A stretch of 44,246 bases of DNA. Origin: Verrucomicrobiota bacterium (GTDB lineage Bacteria > Verrucomicrobiota > Verrucomicrobiia > Limisphaerales > CANJSG01). The stretch's first letter is position 1. Every line of letters begins with the position of its first letter. The notes beneath the pieces were generated by a model. The model saw only the letters and a program-made list of their open reading frames with translations. It searched no databases and had not been told where the DNA came from. Positions 38,220-44,246 of the stretch are shown in pieces. Location: the NCBI GenBank assembly GCA_947476875.1, contig CANJSG010000010.1, positions 1-44,246 of the forward strand, read 5' to 3'. A program made the translations under genes and the position numbers.

Positions 38220-39428
38220 ATGCCGGCATTCAGCTACATCGCGCGGGAGTCCAGTTCCGGACGGGAAATCCGGAACGTGATCGAAGCGGCCACGGAACAG
38301 GCGGCGATAGCCTCGCTTCTTAACCGGAATCTTCTCGTTCTCAACATCGAGGAGAAGGTCGGAGCGAAGGGCCGGACCGGTGGCGGCACCGTCCAGCTCC
38401 AGGACCTCGTCGTCTTCACGCGTCAATTGGCGACCATGGTGGACGCCGGTCTCTCGATGGTGCAGTCGCTCCAGGCCCTGGCCGACCAGACGACCAACAA
38501 GGTGATGAAGCATGTCATCAAGGACATCTGTGTGCGGGTCGAATCCGGTGACAGCTTTTCCGAGGCGCTCTCCAAACATCCCAAAGTTTTCGATCGTCTC
38601 TATGTTTCGATGGTCGGCGCCGGCGAACGCGGTGGTCTCCTCGCGGAGATCCTCGGACGCACCGCCACCTATCTGGAGAATACGGCCCGCCTCCGCAAGA
38701 AGGTGAAGTCGGCCATGATGTATCCGACGTCGGTCACTGTGATCGCGCTCGGCATCACCGTTTTCCTGCTGCTCAAGGTCGTCCCCGTTTTCGGCGAGAT
38801 CTACTCCGGCTTCGGCGCCAAGCTGCCCGCCCCGACGCAGTTCCTCATCGACCTGAGCAACATCCTCCAGCGGTTCTTCCTCCTGTTCGCCGGCGGTCTC
38901 GCAGCGGCCATCTGGGGATGGTTCTACTTTCTCAAAACGCCCGCCGGCCGCTGGTTCTGGGACGCGCGGCGCATCGCCCTTCCGATCTTCGGTTCGATCG
39001 CCCACAAGATCTGTCTGGCCCGGTTTACGCGCACGTTCGCGTCACTGATCCGTTCCGGCATTCCGATCCTTGAGGTGCTCCAGATTGTGTCGAGGACGGT
39101 TGGAAACGTCGTCATGGAGAAGGCCATCCAGACCGCCGCCGGTGACATCGAACAGGGCGAAAGCATCACCACGGCATTGCAGAAACATCCGATCTTTCCG
39201 TCGATGGTCGTGCGTATGATTTCTGCCGGTGAACAGACCGGTCAGATCGACAAGATGATGGAGAAGGTCGCCGACTTCCTCGACGAAGAGATCGAGACCA
39301 CGCTTTCAGGCCTGACGTCGCTGATCGAGCCGCTGCTCATCGTCTTCCTGGGAGTCACCGTCGGAGGCATCGCGATCTGCATGTTTCTTCCGATCTTCAA
39401 GATGAGCGAACTGCTCCAGAAGAAATAG
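38220..39428 (+). CDS. Type II secretion/type IV pilus inner-membrane platform protein (GspF/PilC)
   Basis: 402 residues with two T2SSF domains (about 65-190 and 268-391): DLVVFTRQLATMVDAGLSM and CLARFTRTFASLIRSGIP, each followed by the FSEALSKHP/ITTALQKHP and AGERGG/SAGEQTG signatures. Three membrane segments (about 165-188, 218-238, 372-395). This is the polytopic scaffold that recruits the assembly ATPase. The rest of the machinery (GspE/PilB, GspD, pilin peptidase) is not encoded here, so it is a dispersed T2SS/T4P gene. A convergent type III PKS gene follows. Confidence 0.94.
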   Translation: MPAFSYIARESSSGREIRNVIEAATEQAAIASLLNRNLLVLNIEEKVGAKGRTGGGTVQLQDLVVFTRQLATMVDAGLSMVQSLQALADQTTNKVMKHVIKDICVRVESGDSFSEALSKHPKVFDRLYVSMVGAGERGGLLAEILGRTATYLENTARLRKKVKSAMMYPTSVTVIALGITVFLLLKVVPVFGEIYSGFGAKLPAPTQFLIDLSNILQRFFLLFAGGLAAAIWGWFYFLKTPAGRWFWDARRIALPIFGSIAHKICLARFTRTFASLIRSGIPILEVLQIVSRTVGNVVMEKAIQTAAGDIEQGESITTALQKHPIFPSMVVRMISAGEQTGQIDKMMEKVADFLDEEIETTLSGLTSLIEPLLIVFLGVTVGGIAICMFLPIFKMSELLQKK

Positions 39429-39462
39429 ATTTCAACCCAGAGGCATGGGTTGGTTGGGGGAA

Positions 39463-39492
39463 ACCGGAACGCTTCGCAAGGGGCGTTCCGGT
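39463..39492. terminator. Hairpin between convergent pilC-like and PKS genes
   Basis: Perfect 10-bp stem ACCGGAACGC (39463-39472) / GCGTTCCGGT (39483-39492) with a 10-nt loop. A second hairpin, CAACCCA (39433-39439) / TGGGTTG (39446-39452), sits just upstream. No long T-run, but the position between two converging stops suggests bidirectional termination. Confidence 0.6.
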
Positions 39493-39508
39493 CAACCATT
39501 TAAGGGGA

Positions 39509-40567
39509 TCAACTGCCCACTTTCAGCAGGGCGCCATGGCTCGTGAAACCGGCCCCAAAAGACGCGAGCCACCACAAACCAGCGGGATGACCGCCGGCCA
39601 GAGCGTCGCGCAGGGCGAAGAGACAGCTTGGGCTGCTCATGTTCCCAAATCGCCGCAGCACCTCGCTGCTCCATCGGGTGTCTTCGGCGGAAAGACCCCA
39701 GACTCCGTTCAACGCATTGAGCACATCCCGGCCGCCGCTGTGCAGGATCCAACCGGCAATTTCCGAACGGTCGATCCCGGCGCGGCCCAAGGCGTGGTCC
39801 AACACGGCGGCCGCATGGCGTGCTGCGATGTCGGGCACACGGACGGACAGGATGTTTCGCAGCATGCCGCCGACCGATTCGAAACGAAGCAGGTCGCGCT
39901 CGGCCGGCGAACACACGGTCTCGGCAATCCGCCACTCCACTTTCCGTCTATTGGGCATGGGCTCGGCCGAAACTACCGCCGCCGCCGCGCCATCGCCGAA
40001 GAGGCACGCGCTGACCAGCACGCCCGGATCATCGTCGAGATAATAGGCCCCGCTGCAGACTTCGACGCAGATGCAAAGGGCATGACGCGCTCCGGCGCGG
40101 ATGAGCGCTTCACCTGTGCGTAGATTCGGGATGGCCGCGCCACAACCTTGTCCGACGAGGTCCAGCAATTGGGCGTCGCTTCTGAGCCCCAGTCTCTCCG
40201 AGACATAGCTCGTCAGCCCGGGACACAGGTAGCCAGTGCACGTGCTGATGAGCACCGCGTCGATGTCGTGCGCTTTCAGTCCGGTCTCTTGGAGCGATCG
40301 CAGTGCGGCGTCGGTCGCGAGTTGGGGAGCATGACGGTTGAACCGTGCTTGAAGGGCGTCCGGTGAAACCTGGAAGGCTTCGGTCAGCGGCGCCAATGCG
40401 AGGTGGCGCGTCTCGATGCCGTTCCGGCCGAGCAACACCTTGCGGAGAATGGCGCGGGATCGCGGGACGAGTTGCTGGAGCCGTTCGGAAGATTCCAAGG
40501 CCGCCCAGCATTCCGCCTGGGAGTATCGCGTTTCAGGAACCGCAGTTCCGATCCCGTTGATGAACAT
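39509..40567 (-). CDS. Type III polyketide synthase (chalcone synthase-like)
   Basis: 352 residues of thiolase fold. The Cys-His-Asn triad fits: Cys142 (GQGCGAAIP), His276 (WILHSGGRDVL) and Asn309 (GNMSSPSCLFAL), with the same 33-residue His-Asn spacing as plant chalcone synthases. STCTGYLCPGLTSY and FGDGAAAAVVS are further family marks. KAS III (FabH) is the main alternative, but the His and Asn contexts favour type III PKS. It condenses a starter acyl-CoA with malonyl-CoA to pyrones, resorcinols or phloroglucinols. No tailoring gene (methyltransferase, oxidase) is adjacent, so the product is unknown. Confidence 0.87.
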   Translation of the reverse strand: MFINGIGTAVPETRYSQAECWAALESSERLQQLVPRSRAILRKVLLGRNGIETRHLALAPLTEAFQVSPDALQARFNRHAPQLATDAALRSLQETGLKAHDIDAVLISTCTGYLCPGLTSYVSERLGLRSDAQLLDLVGQGCGAAIPNLRTGEALIRAGARHALCICVEVCSGAYYLDDDPGVLVSACLFGDGAAAAVVSAEPMPNRRKVEWRIAETVCSPAERDLLRFESVGGMLRNILSVRVPDIAARHAAAVLDHALGRAGIDRSEIAGWILHSGGRDVLNALNGVWGLSAEDTRWSSEVLRRFGNMSSPSCLFALRDALAGGHPAGLWWLASFGAGFTSHGALLKVGS

Positions 40568-40636
40568 CCCAGAGTTTACGCGTCATCGGCCTGAGGGCAA
40601 ACTTCGCGACCATCGATCACGTTTCGGGAGACGGGG

Positions 40637-41587
40637 TCATTTTACCGCAGTCGCCGGAGCCGAGCGGGTGGGCGTGCCGGGAAAGATGATGCCGGGCGGC
40701 AACGGCGGCATTTCTGGCGCGCGGCGGACGATATTGCGCCAGGCCTGCCGGTCTTCCTGCGACATCGCCTGCCAACGTTCCGCGTTCTTAAAAAACAGGG
40801 CGCGTTCTTCGTGGGTCATCTGGGCGATCTTCTGGAAGGCGTCCAGGCAGCGGCGGCGTTGTTCCGCATCCAGGCTGCCGAAACGCCGGACGAGCTGCTC
40901 CATCTGTGCCCGCTCCGTTGCGCTGAGTTCGTTGAGCGTCCGCGTCTGCGCCTTGGGCGCGAGGTCGAAGAAGTCCTGGAAACGATCGATCATCCGGTCG
41001 CGATCCCCCGAACCCAAAACGCTCCAGCGGGCCAGCCCCGTTTCCATGTCCTTCAATGCCCCCGGAGGCGCCGGCGGCAACTCGACGACCACCGGCCTGG
41101 AGCTGCGCGGGGAAATCCGGATCAGGTAATTGATCGTCGCTTCATGCTCGAGGAACTCCCCCTGCACCGACGGAGACAGCTGGTCCCAACGGGCCAGCCG
41201 TTCCCGGACGAACTGTTTGTCCGCATCATCCAGTTGACCGATCTCGAGACGCCGCGCTTCCGGCGTCATCCGCAGCAGCGGCAGGAGCAGCCAACGCAGA
41301 TGCGTGGCGCGGAGCCGGGTCTCACGGAAGTCCGCAGGCATCGCCTCATACTCCGCGATCTTGGCGAGGATGTTGGACTGCGCCACGGCGGAACGGTTCG
41401 TCAGCGCATCGATCCGCGACCCGGCAGGCATGGACAGAAGCTCACGGAAAAAGAGCACGGGCGATTTCCCCAATGGCGGCATCGGCGGCAGCTCCCGTGG
41501 CGTGGGCAAACCCGGAGGAGCCGGCTGCGCGTGGGCTATCAATGCCGTAAACGTGCAGGCAACGAGGATGAGCCGGGAGAAGTTCAT
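40637..41587 (-). CDS. Exported DUF3106-like protein
   Basis: 316 residues with a signal peptide (about 1-20, cleavage after AHA). Proline-rich start, then helical repeats rich in Arg, Glu and Trp: MTPEARRLEIGQLDDADKQF, MTHEERALFFKNAERWQAMS, QEDRQAWRNIV. This is the pattern of DUF3106 proteins. Periplasmic, function unknown. Nine bases downstream of the anti-sigma gene and presumably cotranscribed with the sigma factor, so it may be a regulon member or part of the signalling. Confidence 0.75.
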   Translation of the reverse strand: MNFSRLILVACTFTALIAHAQPAPPGLPTPRELPPMPPLGKSPVLFFRELLSMPAGSRIDALTNRSAVAQSNILAKIAEYEAMPADFRETRLRATHLRWLLLPLLRMTPEARRLEIGQLDDADKQFVRERLARWDQLSPSVQGEFLEHEATINYLIRISPRSSRPVVVELPPAPPGALKDMETGLARWSVLGSGDRDRMIDRFQDFFDLAPKAQTRTLNELSATERAQMEQLVRRFGSLDAEQRRRCLDAFQKIAQMTHEERALFFKNAERWQAMSQEDRQAWRNIVRRAPEMPPLPPGIIFPGTPTRSAPATAVK

Positions 41588-41596
41588 GGCTGGAAA

Positions 41597-42103
41597 TCAC
41601 TTCAGCGCCGCCAACAGGTCGTCATCCGTGGGCGCCACTTGGCTCAGCTTCTGGATTGCATCGAAGTCGGCCAGCCACTCCACCGACGGCACCATCGCCG
41701 CCGGCGACAGCATGCGCACACCGAGCACCACTTCCTGCTGCACCTGGATCCGATGCTGCACCAGCACGAGAGCCACCAGCGCCGTGGCGCCGCCCATTAC
41801 CGCGATCCGCGGACGCCAACCGAAACGCCGCCACCAGCCTGCGAGCCCGCCGGAGCGGCGCGCTTCCGTCCGCTCCTCCGCCCTCACGGCCTCCATCACG
41901 CGGGTGGTGAAATTCGTCGCGACGACGGGAGCCGGCAGGCGGGAAAGCGAACCGGTCAGCGCGATCTCCGCTTCCCACTCAGCGCGGGCTGCCGCGTCGC
42001 CGCCGAGCAGGCGCAGGAGTTCGGCTTCCTCCGTAGGCGTCAGATTCCGGAGCCAGGCGGTTTCGCGCAGTCGTTGGAGCGGGTCATTCTTCATCTTCGA
42101 CAT
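41597..42103 (-). CDS. Probable anti-sigma factor (single-pass membrane protein)
   Basis: 168 residues from the ATG at 42103 (GTG 42115 and ATG 42094 are possible). The N-terminal ~75 residues are helical and acidic (LTPTEEAELLRLLGGDAAARAEWEAE), as in cytoplasmic anti-sigma domains, but lack the H-x3-C-x2-C zinc motif. A hydrophobic segment (about 101-117) precedes a small periplasmic part. It lies 30 bp after the ECF sigma gene, the standard position for its cognate anti-sigma factor. Assignment rests on context plus architecture. Confidence 0.72.
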   Translation of the reverse strand: MSKMKNDPLQRLRETAWLRNLTPTEEAELLRLLGGDAAARAEWEAEIALTGSLSRLPAPVVATNFTTRVMEAVRAEERTEARRSGGLAGWWRRFGWRPRIAVMGGATALVALVLVQHRIQVQQEVVLGVRMLSPAAMVPSVEWLADFDAIQKLSQVAPTDDDLLAALK

Positions 42104-42133
42104 GGGGTTAATCACCGGTTGGTCGGAATAGTT

Positions 42134-42754
42134 TCACCGTTTCTTCACGCCCCCAGCCGACCAGGAGCCGGATTCCAGATAGGGCTTCAGACGGGCCTTT
42201 AGCGTTTCCCTTGCGCGGTGGATGAGCGATTTGGTGGCCGAGAGCGAGGTGCCGAGCACTTCGGCGATCTCTTCATACGACACGTCTTCTTCGCGGCAGA
42301 GCAGCAGGGCCGTGCGCTGGAGTTCGGGAAGATCACGGACGGCCTCATCGACCTTCCTCTCAAGCTCGCCGCTGAGCGACTGGTCGCCTGCGTTCCGGAC
42401 GGTCGCATCGGGGATCAACGTCCCGACCGTGTCGTCCGAATCGTTCAGCGGCTGGTCCAAGGCATCGGCCGGATGCCGCACCCGCCGTCGGATTTCATTC
42501 AGGCAGAAGTTCCGCGCGATCGTGAACAGCCAGGTGGAGAAGCGCGCGCTCGGCTGGTAACGATCACGGGATTTGTAGACCTGGATGAACACCGTCTGGG
42601 CGATGTCCTCGGCTTCATCGGCGTCGCGCAGGGTCCGGTAGACCAGTCCCATGACCGGCTGCTTGAACTTCTCGACCAATGATTCGAACGCGTCCATGTC
42701 CCCGTGTTTGACACGGAGCATCAGCTGCGAATCCGGATCGGTTTCGAAGGACAT
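42134..42754 (-). CDS. ECF RNA polymerase sigma factor
   Basis: 206 residues from the ATG at 42754; an in-frame upstream extension is unconserved. Sigma-70 region 2 (about 27-92: FESLVEKFKQPVMGLVYR, DAEDIAQTVFIQVY, STWLFTIARNFCLNEIRRR) and region 4 (about 134-188: LPELQRTALLLCREEDVSYEEIAEVLGTSLSATKSLIHRA) are joined by an acidic linker. It is similar to RpoE/SigW-type ECF factors and is the first gene of a three-gene operon with an anti-sigma factor and an exported protein, implying an envelope signal. Autoregulation is likely but no -35/-10 consensus was verified. Confidence 0.95.
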   Translation of the reverse strand: MSFETDPDSQLMLRVKHGDMDAFESLVEKFKQPVMGLVYRTLRDADEAEDIAQTVFIQVYKSRDRYQPSARFSTWLFTIARNFCLNEIRRRVRHPADALDQPLNDSDDTVGTLIPDATVRNAGDQSLSGELERKVDEAVRDLPELQRTALLLCREEDVSYEEIAEVLGTSLSATKSLIHRARETLKARLKPYLESGSWSAGGVKKR

Positions 42755-43065
42755 CGATGGCGCACAGTAGTGAAAACCGCCGATGCGACAAGGTTGCGGG
42801 GAATCGCTCGCGGCGTGGAACCCGGGTCGCAGTCGGTTCGGCCCCCGGCTTTGAGGGTGGATGACGAATGCAGAATGGCGAATGACAAGAGGCGAGAGGC
42901 CAACGGTTTTTGATTCCGTGCTGAATGGTCGCGGAGCTCTCGCCATTTTTAAAACTCTCCGCCGTCCTTCCGGGACTTGGCGTCAACCGGCATCCATTTC
43001 CAGCCACCTTGGGGCTGGTTAGTTTCCTGAGTCGCTCCGCGACGAATCCTCGTCCCTCCATTTCG
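42755..43065 (+). other. Intergenic region between ECF sigma and tatD
   Basis: 311 bp with no gene. It contains small hairpins (CCAGCC/GGCTGG at 43000-43018; GTCGC/GCGAC at 43031-43043) that may end tatD transcription from the other strand, and A/G-rich filler such as GAATGGCGAATGACAAGAGG near 42874. Confidence 0.45.
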
Positions 43066-43872
43066 TCATTCCTCAAGCCCCCTGAAAAATCCCCGCGCCG
43101 TCGCGCACGTCGCCCGGCTGAGTTCCTCGAGCGAACATCCCTTGGCCAGCGCGACCGCCTCGGCGATGTCCCTCACGTAGGCCGGTTCGCAGCGTTTGCC
43201 GCGATACGGCACCGGCGCGAGGAACGGGCAATCCGTCTCCAGCATCAGCTTGTCGAGCGGCGTGGCCGCGAGCGTCTCGCGGACTTCCATGGCCGTCTTG
43301 AACGTCAGGATGCCCGTGAAGCTCACGAGCGAACCCGTCTCCAGCACCGTCCGCATCTGGTCCGGCGTCCCGACGAAGCAATGGAAGACGCCGCGCACCT
43401 TGCCGACGAAGGGCCGCATGATCTCCATCGTGTCGGCAAAACAATCGCCGCGTTGATGGATCACGCAGTTCAGTCCCGCTTCGGCCGCCACTTCGAGCTG
43501 CTGGCGGAAGATCACCGCCTGCTTGGCCTTGTAGCGGGCGTCGTCCTCGGCGGTGCCGCCCTTGCCGCTGGGCAGCCGGTAGTAGTCCAGGCCCGTCTCG
43601 CCGACGGCCGCGACCTTGGGATGCTTCGCCATCTCGCGGAGCTGCGGCCGGATGTCGTCCGGCGCCTCCAACGCATGGCCCGGATGCCAGCCCACCACCG
43701 CCCGCACATCCGGGAAACGCTCCGCCAAGGCGATGGCCCGCGCACTGGAGTCGAGATCCGTGCCGATGGAGACGATCCGCGAAATTCCCGCCGCCCGCGC
43801 CCGCTCCACGATCAGCGGCAGATCCGACTGGAAGTCCGGGAAGTCGAGGTGCGCGTGCGTGTCGAAGAACAT
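43066..43872 (-). CDS. tatD: TatD-family metal-dependent hydrolase
   Basis: 268 residues, TIM-barrel amidohydrolase fold. Metal ligands and signatures are all present: H6 and H8 (DTHAHLD), E89 (GETGLDYY), H136 (VIHQRGD), H161 (FHCFVG) and D211 (LETDCPFLAP). TatD enzymes act as DNases/exonucleases in DNA repair or nucleic acid turnover. The stop codon lies within a dispersed 13-mer that also occurs at 36816. Monocistronic. Confidence 0.95.
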   Translation of the reverse strand: MFFDTHAHLDFPDFQSDLPLIVERARAAGISRIVSIGTDLDSSARAIALAERFPDVRAVVGWHPGHALEAPDDIRPQLREMAKHPKVAAVGETGLDYYRLPSGKGGTAEDDARYKAKQAVIFRQQLEVAAEAGLNCVIHQRGDCFADTMEIMRPFVGKVRGVFHCFVGTPDQMRTVLETGSLVSFTGILTFKTAMEVRETLAATPLDKLMLETDCPFLAPVPYRGKRCEPAYVRDIAEAVALAKGCSLEELSRATCATARGFFRGLEE

Positions 43873-43945
43873 TTCCGAGGTTTGTCGGCAGGCTTTTCTG
43901 GGTCAAAGGCCGATTCCAACAAGGCATTGCTTCTCGCTCCAGCAT

Positions 43946-44246
43946 CTATCTCGAAGTTGTCGCCTCAAAAAGGCGCTTTAACTGGAGCGCTTCGGGCCGG
44001 GTAAACTCCGGCCAGATGGATCCGGGCTGGATGGGGACTGGACCCGCGTATGCCTTCTGGAAGAGCGGCCCTTTGAACTTCCAGAGATCCACCCGGCCGT
44101 CGGCGAAGCTGATCCAGAAAGCGCCGCTCGCGTAGTTTGCTGGAACATCCACAAAGCGCGTAGGAACGCCTGTTTCGTCGGTAGTCATGTCAACGATGAA
44201 CATGCCGTCATCGATGCTATCAGGATGTTCCTCAATGAAGACGAAC
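43946..44246 (-). CDS. C-terminal part of a pseudopilin-like protein (5' partial)
   Basis: The minus-strand frame is open from the window end to the stop at 43946, so the start lies beyond 44246. The ~100 visible residues include FVFIEEHPDSIDDG, VPANYASGAFWISFADGRVDLWKF. These match the EHPDS...DG and SFADGH-like elements of the large pseudopilin-like family whose N-terminal example is at 27822. Inference: same family; its N-terminal prepilin motif is outside the window. Confidence 0.7.
   Translation of the reverse strand, partial: FVFIEEHPDSIDDGMFIVDMTTDETGVPTRFVDVPANYASGAFWISFADGRVDLWKFKGPLFQKAYAGPVPIQPGSIWPEFTRPEALQLKRLFEATTSR

Noticed and set aside
37782-39005. 407-codon minus-strand frame opposite the PilC-like gene
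   Set aside because: Overlaps the conserved T2SSF domain and no family is recognisable.

Overview
This is a GC-rich bacterial chromosome segment of ordinary single-copy genes with short accessory stretches between them. Several gene types together suggest Verrucomicrobiota: a Tat-exported Gfo/Idh/MocA oxidoreductase next to a ThuA-like protein, scattered pseudopilins with a GFTLIELL N-terminus, a PilC-like gene on its own, an ECF sigma/anti-sigma pair with a DUF3106-like exported protein, and an SGNH hydrolase of the kind common in polysaccharide degraders. This placement is inference from gene content; no 16S gene or ribosomal protein is present to confirm it. Most genes lack an obvious Shine-Dalgarno sequence, so starts were chosen from family alignment, signal peptides and overlap with neighbours.

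Layout. 1-3.7 kb: 3' part of a PAS hybrid histidine kinase, then purC. 3.7-5.5 kb: a less GC-rich YcxB-like membrane protein gene, a 360-bp intergenic stretch with an imperfect 31-bp inverted repeat, and a XerC/D tyrosine recombinase. 5.7-8.0 kb: ligA with two insertions. 8.1-12.2 kb, minus strand: SGNH hydrolase, ABC ATPase with a TOBE-like tail, a small membrane ORF and an RhlE-type helicase. 12.3 kb: tRNA-Arg(TCG). 12.5-14.7 kb: zinc-ribbon membrane protein, PepSY lipoprotein and an anchored protein of unknown function. 14.75-23.2 kb: YncE-like beta-propeller, OmpR-type regulator, histidine kinase, TolC-like lipoprotein, adaptor and HME-type RND pump, with the last five genes overlapping or abutting. 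23.2-26.3 kb: thyA with an alpha/beta hydrolase, then pgsA and pgpA for phosphatidylglycerol synthesis. 26.3-29.2 kb: a DctA-like carrier divergent from a pseudopilin and a lipoprotein, with a palindrome- and poly-C-bearing intergenic region. 29.3-34.4 kb: LolD-like ATPase, PIN-PhoH ATPase, serB, NlpC/P60 hydrolase and an NAD-binding epimerase-like protein. 34.6-37.8 kb: single-domain response regulator, Tat oxidoreductase and ThuA protein. 38.2-44.2 kb: PilC/GspF, type III polyketide synthase, an ECF sigma/anti-sigma/exported protein operon, tatD and the C-terminus of another pseudopilin.

The most coherent functional unit is the two-component/RND efflux cluster, possibly with the PepSY lipoprotein and beta-propeller as envelope partners. 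Its kinase has almost no periplasmic domain, its pump lacks the CusA methionine triad, and its adaptor has no recognisable lipoyl domain. Three helically phased TTCAT repeats upstream of the PepSY gene look like an OmpR-family operator. I found no CRISPR array, intact insertion sequence, prophage or rRNA operon.
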